Shown: positions 51,165-60,207 of the stretch, in pieces | How the letters are laid out: each line of letters starts with the position of its first letter | How positions within the stretch are numbered: position 1 is the first letter of the stretch | Source: Lachnoclostridium sp. An118 | GTDB lineage: Bacteria; Bacillota; Clostridia; Lachnospirales; Lachnospiraceae | Direction of reading: 5' to 3' | Assembly: GCF_002160985.1 (NCBI RefSeq) | Contig: NZ_NFLQ01000008.1 | Location: forward strand, 62,001 to 126,000 | DNA length: 64,000 bases | Program-made: the position numbers and the translations under genes | The notes under the pieces: model-generated | Told to the model about the DNA's origin: nothing | What the model saw: only the letters and a program-made list of their open reading frames with translations | The model's database searches: none

Positions 51165-51419
51165 ATGAGGCTCTGTGATTTTCAGCAGAAGGAAGTGATC
51201 AATGCCTGCGACTGCCGGAAGCTGGGCTATGTGGCAGACCTGGTATTTGATGAATGTACAGGCTGTATCGAGTCGGTGATCGTGCCCAGGGGAGGGTTCC
51301 TGTGCGGCTGGTTCGGGGATGCCGGTGAGTACGTCATTCCCTTTGCGTGTATCCGGAAAATCGGTCCGGATATCATCCTGGTAGAGGTACACGAAGAAAA
51401 AGGACACAGGAAAAAGTAA
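51165..51419 (+). CDS. YlmC/YmxH family PRC-barrel sporulation protein
   Basis: The 84-residue protein has the PRC-barrel pattern of the YlmC/YmxH family of spore formers: LCDFQQKEVINACDCRKLGYV, then DLVFDECTGCIESVIVP, YVIPFACIRKIGPDIILVEV. AGGGGAGGTGACAGC precedes the start. Members are conserved in endospore formers and some affect sporulation, but the molecular role is unclear. It lies directly ahead of nrdR. Confidence 0.88.
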   Translation: MRLCDFQQKEVINACDCRKLGYVADLVFDECTGCIESVIVPRGGFLCGWFGDAGEYVIPFACIRKIGPDIILVEVHEEKGHRKK

Positions 51420-51488
51420 TAAATTGACAATTCCGGCCAGCGGGATATATACTTGTCTTAATATGTGAAGAAAGGACGGAAGACCAAG

Positions 51489-51950
51489 ATGAAATGCCCA
51501 TATTGCAACCATCCGGACACAAGAGTCATCGACTCCAGACCGGCAGATGACGGTAATTCCATCCGCAGAAGGCGCTCCTGCGATGTCTGCGGAAAGCGGT
51601 TTACCACCTATGAAAAGGTAGAGACTATCCCGCTGATCATCATAAAGAAGGACAACAACAGAGAACAGTACAACCGCGGAAAGATAGAGACGGGCATCCT
51701 GCGGGCGTGCTACAAAAGACCTGTGTCCGCGGCTGAGATACAGAAGTGTATCGACAGAGTAGAGACAAAGATATTCAGCCTGGAGGAAAAGGAAATCCCC
51801 AGCAGCACGATCGGTGAGATCGTCATGGATGAGCTGAAAAGGCTGGATGAGGTGGCCTACGTCCGCTTCGCATCCGTGTACAGGGAATTTAAGGATGTAA
51901 ACACCTTTATGGACGAGATAAAGAAAATACTGGACAGGGGAAATGCATAA
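51489..51950 (+). CDS. nrdR: transcriptional repressor NrdR
   Basis: NrdR is the nucleotide-sensing repressor of ribonucleotide reductase genes. The 153-residue protein has the N-terminal zinc ribbon (CPYC at residues 3-6 and CDVC in the RRRRSCDVCGKRFTTYE region) and an ATP-cone (about 49-139). Its predicted target sites, two NrdR boxes ahead of nrdD, are in this same window. TTGACA at 51424 with TATATA/TATACT following may be its promoter. An in-frame GTG at 51465 is an alternative start, but the family begins MKCPYC. Confidence 0.95.
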   Translation: MKCPYCNHPDTRVIDSRPADDGNSIRRRRSCDVCGKRFTTYEKVETIPLIIIKKDNNREQYNRGKIETGILRACYKRPVSAAEIQKCIDRVETKIFSLEEKEIPSSTIGEIVMDELKRLDEVAYVRFASVYREFKDVNTFMDEIKKILDRGNA

Positions 51951-53193
51951 GACAATGGACTATCAGCGTATTTTGGAAGGCATACTCGATATTGGCGAAG
52001 CCATGCTCTGCAGCGGGGCGGAAAATTTCAGGCTGGACGACACCATGTACCGGATGTGTAAGAGCTACGGATTCAAGCGCTATGACGTGTTCGTCATACC
52101 CAGCAATATCCAGATCACGGTGGAGACGCCGGAGGGAGAGATCCTGACTCAGATCCGGCATATCGAGTCCACAGGCATCAACTATGACCGACTGGATTAT
52201 ATGAATGATCTGGCCAGATATGTGTGCGCCCACACGCCGGATGCCCGGGAGCTGCACAGGAGGTATCTGGAGGTCATGGCCCGGAAGCAGCAGCCCCTGT
52301 GGGTCACCTATCTGGCGGGTGTCATGGGAGGGACCGGGTTTGCTGTCTTCTTCGGCTGCGGGCTGACAGATGCCGTGGTGGCAGTACTTGTGTCCCTGAT
52401 GATCGTGTTTGTGGGTGACTGGCTTGGGAAGAGGGAGGATAATCTCCTCATCTACAATCTTATCCTTGCCTTTCTGTCAGAGACGGTCATCATCGGCATG
52501 GATTTCCTGGGCATCGGGACCCATCCGGACAGGATCATGATAGGTATCGTCATGCTGCTCATCAGTGCCCTGAGCACCACCAACGGGATACGGGAAATCC
52601 TGCAGAGAGATTTCCTCTCCGGACTTATCAATATCATGAACTCTGTCCTGGGAGCGGCAGGTATTGCCTTTGGCATCGCCATTGCCATGCAGCTTCTCGG
52701 AGAAGGAGCCTACGACGGATTCACGCTGAACCACAGCGTGCCCATCCAGCTCGCGTCCTGCACGGTGGCCTGTGTGGGATTTGCCATGTGGTTTAAGATC
52801 CAGGGAAAGCAGGTGCTCTTCTCCGGAATCGGGGCCTTTTTCACCTGGGCCATCTACTGCCTGGTATATGCATTCTGGCCCAGCAACTTCGTGGCTACCA
52901 TGGCGGGAGCTGTCTTTGTAGCGGCATTTGCCTTTATCATGGCCAGGGTCAACAAGGCGCCTGCCACGATATTCCTGACAGCATCGGCCTTTCCGCTGAT
53001 CCCCGGACCTAATCTCTACTATATGATGTACGGCTGGGTGAGTGGGGACAGAGCCATGGCGGGGCAGGAGACCGGCGTGCTTCTGGAGACGTGCCTCGGT
53101 ATCGCTCTGGGCTTCCTGATCGTGGATGTAGTGTCCCGGTGTGTCCTCTATGCGGTGAAGCGGGAGGGATTCCGGGGAGAAAATATCATCTAG
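51943..53193 (+). CDS. threonine/serine exporter family protein (ThrE-like)
   Basis: The 416-residue protein joins the ThrE cytosolic/N-terminal domain (ILDIGEAMLCSGAENFRLDDTM, FVIPSNIQITV) with about ten membrane helices, the single-chain form of the ThrE/DUF1212-DUF3815 exporter. Motifs LSTTNGIREILQRDFLSG and FPLIPGPNLYYM are typical. It probably exports threonine, serine or small dicarboxylates. Its start overlaps nrdR by eight bases. A start at 51955 (MDYQRIL) is also possible. Confidence 0.87.
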   Translation: MHKTMDYQRILEGILDIGEAMLCSGAENFRLDDTMYRMCKSYGFKRYDVFVIPSNIQITVETPEGEILTQIRHIESTGINYDRLDYMNDLARYVCAHTPDARELHRRYLEVMARKQQPLWVTYLAGVMGGTGFAVFFGCGLTDAVVAVLVSLMIVFVGDWLGKREDNLLIYNLILAFLSETVIIGMDFLGIGTHPDRIMIGIVMLLISALSTTNGIREILQRDFLSGLINIMNSVLGAAGIAFGIAIAMQLLGEGAYDGFTLNHSVPIQLASCTVACVGFAMWFKIQGKQVLFSGIGAFFTWAIYCLVYAFWPSNFVATMAGAVFVAAFAFIMARVNKAPATIFLTASAFPLIPGPNLYYMMYGWVSGDRAMAGQETGVLLETCLGIALGFLIVDVVSRCVLYAVKREGFRGENII

Positions 53194-53209
53194 CCCGGTG
53201 AGAAATAAA

Positions 53210-53271
53210 TTGCGCATCCTATTGGAAAGTGCTATGATAAAAGAGGAAGCATATACAGCTTCTTCTTTTTT
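53210..53271 (+). promoter_or_regulatory. promoter with immediate hairpin ahead of truA
   Basis: TTGCGC (53210-53215) and TATGAT (53233-53238) are spaced by 17 bases. Starting at once after them, AAGAGGAAGC pairs with GCTTCTTCTT and ends in TTTTTT. The hairpin may terminate the thrE transcript, or attenuate a transcript from this promoter. Confidence 0.45.
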
Positions 53272-53323
53272 GATATGCAAAATTTGTTTTTTTCAGATTT
53301 ACAGATAGATCGGGTGTGTGTGT

Positions 53324-54058
53324 ATGAAAAACTATAAATTGACCATTGCCTATGACGGCAGCCGCTATCAGGGATGGCAGCGGCAGGCGACAACGGACAA
53401 TACGATACAGTATATCATAGAGTGGAGCCTGGGGAGGATCGTGGGATACCGGGTGCAGGTGGACGGCTCAGGCAGGACGGACAGCGGTGTCCATGCCAGG
53501 GGGCAGGTGGCCAGCGTGAAGCTGTCCGGTCTCTACGACCCGGCGGAGCTGAAAGCTGCTCTGAACCGTTATCTTCCGGAAGATATCCGCGTTCTCAAGG
53601 TGGAACTTGTAAAGAACAACTTCCATGCGAGAAAAAGCGCCAAGGGGAAGAAATACGAATACTATATAGACTGTCGGGAAAAGCCGGATGTGTTTTCCAG
53701 GAGATACTGCTACCATTATCCGGAGAAACTGGATATAGAAGCCATGCGGGATGCTGTGAAATATCTCATCGGCGTCAAGAATTTTGCCAGCTTTACGGAC
53801 AACAAAGAAACCAACGATACAGTCCGCAGGATCTACAATATCAAGATCGTGCGCTCCGGGGAGAAGGTGAGGATCACCTACTACGGGTCAGGCTTCCTCT
53901 ACCACATGGTCCGCATCCTGACAGGGACACTGATCGAGATCGGGACAGGCCGGCGGGATGCCAGCAAGCTCCCGGTGGTCATAGCGGCGGAGGACCGCAG
54001 CCTGGCGGGATTTCTCGCTCCGGCCAGAGGCCTGTTTTTGAGAAAAGTATATTATTAG
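53324..54058 (+). CDS. truA: tRNA pseudouridine synthase A
   Basis: TruA converts uridines 38-40 of tRNAs to pseudouridine. The 244-residue protein has KLTIAYDGSRYQGWQRQ at the N-terminus, the catalytic Asp motif GSGRTDSGVHARGQVA and the C-terminal FLYHMVRILTGTLIEIG. Length is normal. The ribosome binding site is weak (GGGTGTGTGTGT); an upstream alternative start lies two codons earlier. It is followed by exonuclease III. Confidence 0.94.
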   Translation: MKNYKLTIAYDGSRYQGWQRQATTDNTIQYIIEWSLGRIVGYRVQVDGSGRTDSGVHARGQVASVKLSGLYDPAELKAALNRYLPEDIRVLKVELVKNNFHARKSAKGKKYEYYIDCREKPDVFSRRYCYHYPEKLDIEAMRDAVKYLIGVKNFASFTDNKETNDTVRRIYNIKIVRSGEKVRITYYGSGFLYHMVRILTGTLIEIGTGRRDASKLPVVIAAEDRSLAGFLAPARGLFLRKVYY

Positions 54059-54090
54059 ATGGCAAATAGATAACAAGGAGAAACTAGACT

Positions 54091-54843
54091 ATGAAATTGA
54101 TCTCTTGGAATGTGAACGGCCTGCGGGCCTGTGTGCAGAAGGGGTTTACAGACTTTTTCAGGGAGGCGGATGCGGACATTTTCTGTGTCCAGGAGACGAA
54201 GCTGCAGGAGGGACAGATCGACCTGGTGACCCCGGGTTATCATCAGTACTGGAACTATGCTGTGAAAAAGGGCTACTCCGGCACGGCTGTGTTTACGAAG
54301 GAAGAGCCGTTGTCTGTATCCTGCGGCATCGGCATGGAGGAGCATGACCAGGAGGGCAGGGTCATTACCCTGGAGTACCCGGAGTTTTATTTTGTCACCG
54401 TGTACACCCCCAACTCCCAGAATGAACTGGCAAGGCTTCCCTACAGGATGCAGTGGGAGGCAGATTTCCTGGCTTACCTTAAGAAGCTGGAGAAAAAAAA
54501 GCCGGTGATCTTCTGCGGGGACCTGAACGTGGCCCACAGGGAGATCGACCTGAAAAATCCGAAGACAAACAGGAAGAACGCGGGCTTTACAGACGAGGAG
54601 AGGCAGAAATTTACAGAGCTCCTGGAGGCCGGGTTCATTGATACCTTCCGCTATTTCTACCCTGACAGGGAAGGGATCTATTCCTGGTGGTCCTACCGGT
54701 TTAAAGCCAGAGAGAAGAACGCGGGGTGGCGTATTGACTATTTCTGTGTGTCCAAATGCCTGGAGGACAGGCTGGAGGATGCGAAAATACTGACAGATGT
54801 GATGGGCTCCGACCACTGTCCGGTGGAGCTGGATCTGAAATAG
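54091..54843 (+). CDS. exodeoxyribonuclease III
   Basis: The 250-residue protein is an Xth/ExoA-type AP endonuclease and 3'-5' exonuclease of base-excision repair. All family motifs are visible: [55 protein letters not shown] and [10 protein letters not shown] with the catalytic Asp-His pair. AAGGAGAAACTAGACT precedes the start. Confidence 0.95.
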   Translation: MKLISWNVNGLRACVQKGFTDFFREADADIFCVQETKLQEGQIDLVTPGYHQYWNYAVKKGYSGTAVFTKEEPLSVSCGIGMEEHDQEGRVITLEYPEFYFVTVYTPNSQNELARLPYRMQWEADFLAYLKKLEKKKPVIFCGDLNVAHREIDLKNPKTNRKNAGFTDEERQKFTELLEAGFIDTFRYFYPDREGIYSWWSYRFKAREKNAGWRIDYFCVSKCLEDRLEDAKILTDVMGSDHCPVELDLK

Positions 54844-54864
54844 CATAGAAAAGAGGCGGATCAT

Positions 54865-55404
54865 ATGAGGATAGAGAGGGAGCATGCAGCGGCCATTGTC
54901 ATTGATTACCAGGAGAAGCTGATGCCTGTCATGGACAGGCGGGAGGCGCTCATAGAGAACTCCTCCATCCTGCTGGCGGGACTTCGGACCCTGGGTATTC
55001 CCATGGTGCTCACCCAGCAGTACACGAAGGGACTGGGAGGTACCGTGAAGGAGCTGACCCAGGCCGCCGGGACAGCGGAGTTTGTGGAGAAGCTGCGGTT
55101 CAGTGCCTGGCAGGTTGTGGCCAGTAGCCATCCCTGGATACTCGGGAAAAAGTACATCATCCTCTGCGGGATAGAGTCCCATATCTGCGTCCAGCAGACC
55201 ATGCTGGAGCTGAAGGGTGCGGGCTTTGTGCCCGTGCTTGTAACAGACTGTATCTCCAGCCGGAAGAGGACAGACTATGAGGGGGCCCTTGTGAGGGCTC
55301 AGCAGGAGGGGGCTATCCTCACCACGTACGAGGCCCTGCTCTTTGAGCTGCTGGAAGAGGCCGGCACAGACGAGAGCAAGAAGATCCAGCGGCTTGTGAA
55401 ATAG
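54865..55404 (+). CDS. isochorismatase-family hydrolase
   Basis: The 179-residue cysteine hydrolase has the isochorismatase/nicotinamidase-like fold: VIDYQEKLMPVM with the catalytic Asp, then a Lys region near FVEKLRFSAW and the nucleophile in CGIESHICVQQTM. Substrate is unknown; this subgroup (YcaC-like) is often annotated as hydrolase only. It follows exonuclease III by 21 bases with AAAGAGGCGGATC upstream. Confidence 0.88.
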   Translation: MRIEREHAAAIVIDYQEKLMPVMDRREALIENSSILLAGLRTLGIPMVLTQQYTKGLGGTVKELTQAAGTAEFVEKLRFSAWQVVASSHPWILGKKYIILCGIESHICVQQTMLELKGAGFVPVLVTDCISSRKRTDYEGALVRAQQEGAILTTYEALLFELLEEAGTDESKKIQRLVK

Positions 55405-55421
55405 GAAATACAAAAGAAAAG

Positions 55422-55462
55422 GGAGGGTATATCTGATCTGTCTCGGATCAGATATACCCTCC
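55422..55462. terminator. bidirectional terminator between the hydrolase and SDR genes
   Basis: GGAGGGTATATCTGATC pairs over 17 bases with GATCAGATATACCCTCC around a seven-base loop. The stop codon of the convergent SDR gene lies inside the stem. Confidence 0.75.
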
Positions 55463-56194
55463 GTCCATTCCTATGACCTGTCCGGTCATGTAGTGCGGGG
55501 CATGGGCAATCTGCCATACAAGGTCCGCCACTTCCTCCGGCGTTCCAAAACGGCCGGCGGGGATCTCCTCTTTCAGCTCCTGATTCTCTTCGGGGGAAAG
55601 CCAGCCGTTCATGGCTGTGTCGATGACGCCGCAGGCGATCGCGTTGACCTGGATGCCGCTTGGAGCCAGCTCTTTGGCCAGCGCCCTGGTCAGTCCGTGG
55701 ATGCCGGACTTGGCGGCTGAGTAGGCAGCCTCGCAGGATGCCCCCACGGTTCCCCACATAGAGGAGATGCTGATGATCCTTCCCTGCTTCCGGGTCACCA
55801 TAGGCGGGATGGCGCTGCGGCAGCAGTAGAAGACGGAGGACAGATTGGTGTCAAGAAGTCTTTGCCACTCGCTGTCTGTCATGTCAGTGAGCAGTCCCAT
55901 ATGGGCGATGCCTGCATTGTTGACAAGCACGTCCAGGCAGGGACAGATCTGATAAATTTTCTCAAATATCTGCCGGACATCCGCCGGGCTGCCCACGTCT
56001 CCCGGAACCAGGGTACAGTGTCCGGGGAAATGGCTGTTGATTTCTCTCTGTACTTCTGACAGCTCATCCAGGGATGAGCGGCAGTTGAGAAAGACGTGCC
56101 ACCCCTCCCGGGCAAATCGAAGGGCGCAGGCCCGGCCAATGCCCCTGGAGGCTCCTGTGATAAGTGCGTATTTTGCAGACGGTTTTGCGGACAT
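55448..56194 (-). CDS. SDR family oxidoreductase (FabG-like)
   Basis: The 248-residue protein is a classical short-chain dehydrogenase. It has the nucleotide motif TGASRGIGRACA, NNAGIAH, the catalytic serine in ISISSMWG and the YSAAKSG Tyr/Lys pair, and ends MDGGY. It resembles 3-oxoacyl-ACP reductases but stands apart from fatty-acid genes, so its substrate is open. The start MSAKPSAKYA has AAGGAG seven bases upstream; an ATG two codons earlier is too close to it. Confidence 0.9.
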   Translation of the reverse strand: MSAKPSAKYALITGASRGIGRACALRFAREGWHVFLNCRSSLDELSEVQREINSHFPGHCTLVPGDVGSPADVRQIFEKIYQICPCLDVLVNNAGIAHMGLLTDMTDSEWQRLLDTNLSSVFYCCRSAIPPMVTRKQGRIISISSMWGTVGASCEAAYSAAKSGIHGLTRALAKELAPSGIQVNAIACGVIDTAMNGWLSPEENQELKEEIPAGRFGTPEEVADLVWQIAHAPHYMTGQVIGMDGGYI

Positions 56195-56225
56195 GAACAT
56201 TCTCCTTTTTCCCTTTTGCTCTATT

Positions 56226-56468
56226 TTACAACAGAGTCCGGTCTGGTGTCCAGCCGGCTGTCCGGGCGCGTATTTTTATTGCCGTTTCTTCAGTGCATAT
56301 AAAACAGCGCTCATATCCTTTGTCTGTGACTTTGGGTTCATACAGGATATCCAGCCCGGTGTCCAGCATGTCCACGGTCAATTTGTTTACCGTTTCTGTA
56401 TTATCCACAGAAAATACGATAAAAGTATGTCCTTCTTCAGTTTTTTCAACAGACAGCTTCCCTCTCAT
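56226..56468 (-). CDS. hypothetical small protein downstream of an MFS gene
   Basis: I do not recognise this 80-residue protein. It is soluble, with an alternating pattern HTFIVFSVDNTETVNKL, DTGLDILYEPKV and ERCFICTEETAIKIR that suggests a small alpha-beta fold similar in layout to DUF3343 proteins, which bind or transfer sulfur via cysteine. It has two cysteines. Its start lies inside the 3' end of the MFS gene (23-base overlap), which supports translational coupling. Confidence 0.6.
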   Translation of the reverse strand: MRGKLSVEKTEEGHTFIVFSVDNTETVNKLTVDMLDTGLDILYEPKVTDKGYERCFICTEETAIKIRARTAGWTPDRTLL

Positions 56469-57654
56469 TGCAGCAGCTCTCCTTTGGTTTTTTGGCGAGT
56501 GCGATTCCCGTCAGCAGAAGGAGCGGGAAAATGACACCTGCCAGAACGCCCGCTTTCAGATTGTCATCCATTGCTCCGGATACCAGGCCTACCAGGGTGG
56601 GACCTGCTGAGCAGCCTACATCTCCGCCAAGGGCCAGTAAGGCAAACAGGGCCGTTCCGCCTTTTGGGAGAGCGGCAGAAGCCTTGCTGAAAGTACCTGG
56701 CCACATGATGCCGATGGACAGACCGCAGACGGCGCAGGAGGCCAGACTGAGAAGAGGGAATGGCATGAGCGAAATCCCAAGATAAGACAGAACGCACAGA
56801 GCCCCGCTATAGACCATGAAGCGTTCCAGGTGGATGAGATGACCGTATTTTCCGTAAAACAGCCGTGACAGTCCCATCAGGACGGCAAATGCCATGGGCC
56901 CTGCCAGGTCTCCCGCTGTTTTGGAAATCCCCAGACCCTTCTCGGCAAATACAGACGCCCACTGGCTCACCGCCTGTTCGCTTGCCCCGGCGCATACCAT
57001 CATGACAAGCAGGACCCAGAACAGCCTGTTTCTGAACAGGTCTCCTGTTTTCATGCAGTCTTTACCGCCTTCTTGCAGCGGAGCTATAGGAACCCTGGCA
57101 AACGCAAAGGCATTGCAGATGGGGAGGATTGCCCAGGTCAGTGCCAGCAGCTTCCAGTTTTCTGTGCCTGCAATCTGGAAAAACAGTGTCGATACAAGCA
57201 CAACCCCCGCATAGCCCCAGCAGTAAAATGAGTGGAGCATGCTCATGGTCTTCTCCTTGTGCTTCGTGGGGCAGGCTTCTACAACAGGGCTGACCAATAC
57301 TTCGAGGAGTCCGCCTCCGACTGCGTAGATCATGACAGAAATCAATATGCCGGCAAATGGAGCGGGCAGGATTTCAGGCAGGACAGTGAGGAGGATCAGG
57401 CCTGCAGCTGAAAAAATATGGGCTGCGATCATGGAGACTCTGTAGCCGATCCTGTCCACAAAAGAAACGGAGAGAAGATCGGTCAGAAGCTGTATCCCGA
57501 AGTTAAAGGTCACGAGCAGCGTGATCTGTGAAAGCGGGATATGGTAGATGTTCTGAAAAAGTAAAAATAGCAGCGGCGCAAAGTTGTTGACGACAGCCTG
57601 CACGATATATCCTGTAAAACAGGCTGCTATTGTTTTTGTATATTTGTTTGACAT
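56446..57654 (-). CDS. MFS transporter
   Basis: The 402-residue protein has about twelve helices and begins KTIAACFTGYIVQAVVNNFAPLLF, followed by LLSVSFVDRIGYR in the loop between helices 2 and 3. It resembles sugar/fucose-permease-like members of the major facilitator superfamily. Substrate is unknown. GAGGAACAAAC precedes the start. The divergent AraC gene 114 bases away is its likely regulator. Confidence 0.85.
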   Translation of the reverse strand: MSNKYTKTIAACFTGYIVQAVVNNFAPLLFLLFQNIYHIPLSQITLLVTFNFGIQLLTDLLSVSFVDRIGYRVSMIAAHIFSAAGLILLTVLPEILPAPFAGILISVMIYAVGGGLLEVLVSPVVEACPTKHKEKTMSMLHSFYCWGYAGVVLVSTLFFQIAGTENWKLLALTWAILPICNAFAFARVPIAPLQEGGKDCMKTGDLFRNRLFWVLLVMMVCAGASEQAVSQWASVFAEKGLGISKTAGDLAGPMAFAVLMGLSRLFYGKYGHLIHLERFMVYSGALCVLSYLGISLMPFPLLSLASCAVCGLSIGIMWPGTFSKASAALPKGGTALFALLALGGDVGCSAGPTLVGLVSGAMDDNLKAGVLAGVIFPLLLLTGIALAKKPKESCCNEREAVC

Positions 57655-57708
57655 GTTTGTTCCTCCTTGCTTCAGATGGGATTATATCACATAAAAAACG
57701 GGAAGACA

Positions 57709-57738
57709 TTGAATAAAATCACTAAAATATGGTATAAT
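57709..57738 (+). promoter_or_regulatory. promoter of the AraC-type gene
   Basis: TTGAAT (57709-57714) and TATAAT (57733-57738) with 18-base spacing lie in the short intergenic region between the divergent MFS and AraC genes. Confidence 0.6.
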
Positions 57739-57767
57739 ATCACAAAATTAAATTCGTTTGATATGAG

Positions 57768-58700
57768 GTGAGGACGGTGGGAGTCTGCAGGACGATCACG
57801 GATGAAACGCTCCGGGAAGCGGTATCGCACGGGAAAAACGATTATCCGTTTGCGTACTATCCGGAAGATATATGGAGATTTGATTTTCATAGGATCGGCT
57901 GGCACTGGCATAACGAGCTGGAGTTTCTTGTGGCAGCCAGTGGAAATGCGGTCTGCTGTGTCGGAGAAGATAAGATCAATCTGCCTCAGGGCTGCGGCGT
58001 GTTTATCAACAGCGGTATCCTGCATCGGTTCGAGGCATATCAGAGCGTATATGCCCCCAACATTGTTTTCGCACCGTCCCTCCTTGCACCGGAAGAGTCC
58101 CTTATTTATCAGAAGTACGTCAGACCGGTCATAGTACTATCTGCTCCGTACCAGATCCTTGAACCTCATATTGTATGGCAAAGACAGATCCTCCAGATTT
58201 TGGGACAGATTTTTGCGCTTCAGGAGGAAGGAGGAAGAAACGAGCTTTCTACTGTCAGGATGCTTCTGGAGATATGGGATCTGCTGGAGAAAAATATGGA
58301 GCAGGCATCCGGGCTGCCGAAGCTGCGCCGGCTGAACCATAAGCAGGCGCAGCTGCAGACCATGATACAGTTTATCCACGACCACTATATGGAGGAAATA
58401 ACACTGGAGGAGATCGCGGGGGCGGCCTCTCTGAGCAAAAGTGGCGCCCTGCATATTTTTCAGTCAGGCATTCATACATCCCCGGTAGCGTACCTTATAG
58501 GTTACCGGCTGTCCCGTGCGGCGGCGGAGCTCCTGACAACCCAGAAGCCGGTTTCTGTTATTGCATCGGACACGGGCTTTGCAAGCGCCGGCTATTTTTG
58601 CCGGAAATTCCGACAGCATTACCATATGAGCGCCGGAGAGTACAGAAAGGGAAAGCAGGGGAAGAATATGGCGGAAAGGATGTATCAGATCAAACAATAG
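57768..58700 (+). CDS. AraC family transcriptional regulator
   Basis: The 310-residue protein has an N-terminal cupin sensor (HRIGWHWHNELEFLVAASGNA, INSGILHRFEA) and a C-terminal double helix-turn-helix (EITLEEIAGAASLSKSGALHIF, PVSVIASDTGFASAGYFCRKFR). The start is a GTG at 57768; another GTG at 57777 with GAGGTGAGGAC upstream is as likely. It is divergent from the MFS gene and probably controls uptake of a sugar-like compound. Confidence 0.9.
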   Translation: MRTVGVCRTITDETLREAVSHGKNDYPFAYYPEDIWRFDFHRIGWHWHNELEFLVAASGNAVCCVGEDKINLPQGCGVFINSGILHRFEAYQSVYAPNIVFAPSLLAPEESLIYQKYVRPVIVLSAPYQILEPHIVWQRQILQILGQIFALQEEGGRNELSTVRMLLEIWDLLEKNMEQASGLPKLRRLNHKQAQLQTMIQFIHDHYMEEITLEEIAGAASLSKSGALHIFQSGIHTSPVAYLIGYRLSRAAAELLTTQKPVSVIASDTGFASAGYFCRKFRQHYHMSAGEYRKGKQGKNMAERMYQIKQ

Positions 58701-58702
58701 AG

Positions 58703-58731
58703 TTGCTATTTCTGTCCACTGATGCTATGAT
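58703..58731 (+). promoter_or_regulatory. promoter of the HD hydrolase gene
   Basis: TTGCTA (58703-58708) and TATGAT (58726-58731) are spaced by 17 bases and lie about 90 bases ahead of the gene. Confidence 0.5.
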
Positions 58732-58829
58732 GTATGCATGATTTAGACAAGTTATTTTTGCAGGGAGAGGAGAATTCGGAGACAATTATCATTAGCGATG
58801 GAAGCAGAGGATGAAAAAGAGGTATGAAT

Positions 58830-59366
58830 ATGATCGACAGGGCAGTTGAATTTGCGACGAAGGCTCACGAAGGACAGTTCCGGAAGGGGACAAGGCGCCC
58901 CTACATCGTCCATCCCATAGAGGTCAAGGACATTGTGTCCACCATGACCCGGGATGAGGAGGTGATCAGTGCCGCGGTGCTCCACGACACGATAGAGGAC
59001 TGCCAGGGAGTGACCCGGGAGGTGCTGGCGCTGGAGTTCAGTCCCCGGGTGGCCGCCATGGTGGCGGGAGAGAGCGAGGATAAATCCAGGACCTGGATGG
59101 AGAGGAAGAGCGCAACGATCCAGTCCATCGGGAGCGCCCCCAGGGAGGTGCAGATGATCGGACTGGCAGACAAATTGTCCAACATGCGGGACATTGACCG
59201 GGACTATCCCAAGGTGGGGGAGGAGCTCTGGAAGCGCTTCCGCATGAAAGATAAGAAAATGATCGGCTGGTACTACAAGGGCGTGCGGGATGCCCTTGCC
59301 GAAGACTTCCAGAAGGAACCGGTATTTCAGGAATACTGCCGGTTGATACAGAAGAACTTCGACTGA
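58830..59366 (+). CDS. HD-domain protein, (p)ppGpp hydrolase-like
   Basis: The 178-residue protein is a single HD domain like the hydrolase half of SpoT/RelA and the small alarmone hydrolases: ATKAHEGQFRKGTRRPYIVHP split across residues 9-29, VLHDTIEDC with the HD metal pair, and KLSNMRDIDRDY. It lacks a synthetase domain. Small alarmone hydrolases and related nucleotide phosphohydrolases share this form; the substrate is inferred. AGAGGTATGAAT precedes the chosen ATG; an ATG two codons upstream is an alternative. Confidence 0.85.
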   Translation: MIDRAVEFATKAHEGQFRKGTRRPYIVHPIEVKDIVSTMTRDEEVISAAVLHDTIEDCQGVTREVLALEFSPRVAAMVAGESEDKSRTWMERKSATIQSIGSAPREVQMIGLADKLSNMRDIDRDYPKVGEELWKRFRMKDKKMIGWYYKGVRDALAEDFQKEPVFQEYCRLIQKNFD

Positions 59367-59369
59367 GAA

Positions 59370-59415
59370 AAGGACCGGATATGCAGGCTGGGGCTTGTGC
59401 ATATCCGGTCCTTCC
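59370..59415. terminator. bidirectional terminator between HD gene and drrB-like gene
   Basis: AAGGACCGGATATGCA pairs with TGCATATCCGGTCCTT around a GC-rich loop between two convergent genes. Confidence 0.8.
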
Positions 59416-59433
59416 TTCCTCTCGCGGCCGCTC

Positions 59434-60207
59434 CTATCCGTGCAGCTTTTTCCTGAGGAGCAGCACAGAGGCTGCGTAAAAGACAGATGAGAGGAGAATG
59501 CACCACAGAAAGGCAGCCGCGAGTAATCCCATATCTGCGGGATGCCCTGCCAGAGCGGCTCGCAGAGAGTCGATGACAGGGGTCATGGGCTGATGCCGGG
59601 CGAATGTCCGCAGCAGGGGCGGGAGATGCTCTGTGGGGACAAAGCCGGAGCTCAGGTAGGGAAGGACAATGGCCAGGGAGGAGAGAGAGCTGGCGCCCTG
59701 GGGACTTTTTGACAGGATACCCACAGTGACGGCCATCCAGGACAGTGCCAGGATCATGCCCGACAAAAGGAGGAGGCTTATCCCCAGGCCGGTCAGGCTA
59801 AAGGCCGGGCGGAAGCCCAGGAGGAGCGCGATGAGGAGGACGACAGCGGAGGTCACAAGACTCCGCCCGCAGGCCTCCAGTACGTGGCCGGAAAGGAGAG
59901 ACCTTTGGCGGACCGGGAGAGTGGAAAGTCTGCTCATGACCCCGCTGGTGATGTCCTGATTGACCATGACGGCCGTGGTGGAGGAGCCCTGGGCCGCACA
60001 CTGGATGAGGACGCCGGGGACAATGTAGGCCGTGTAGGAGGCACCGCCCACGTGGACAAGTCCATCAAACAGGGCGACAAAGAGCAGCATCATGAGGGCG
60101 GGCAGCAGGATGCTGGTGAGAAAGGTTTCCGGGTTCCTGCGGGACAGGAGCAGGCAGCGCCAGGCAATGGTGAAGGTGTCGCTATAGCTTCGTTTTGTTG
60201 TTTCCAT
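59434..60207 (-). CDS. ABC-2 type permease (DrrB-like)
   Basis: The 257-residue protein has six helices and the pattern of daunorubicin-type ABC permeases: LLSRRNPETFLTSILLPALMM, VPGVLIQCAAQGSS, MVNQDITSGVMSRLSTLPV and LSSGFVPTEHLPPLL. With the ATPase encoded upstream it would export drugs or lipophilic compounds. It overlaps the ATPase gene by 26 bases and has AAGGAGGAAAAATCAT upstream. Confidence 0.88.
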   Translation of the reverse strand: METTKRSYSDTFTIAWRCLLLSRRNPETFLTSILLPALMMLLFVALFDGLVHVGGASYTAYIVPGVLIQCAAQGSSTTAVMVNQDITSGVMSRLSTLPVRQRSLLSGHVLEACGRSLVTSAVVLLIALLLGFRPAFSLTGLGISLLLLSGMILALSWMAVTVGILSKSPQGASSLSSLAIVLPYLSSGFVPTEHLPPLLRTFARHQPMTPVIDSLRAALAGHPADMGLLAAAFLWCILLSSVFYAASVLLLRKKLHG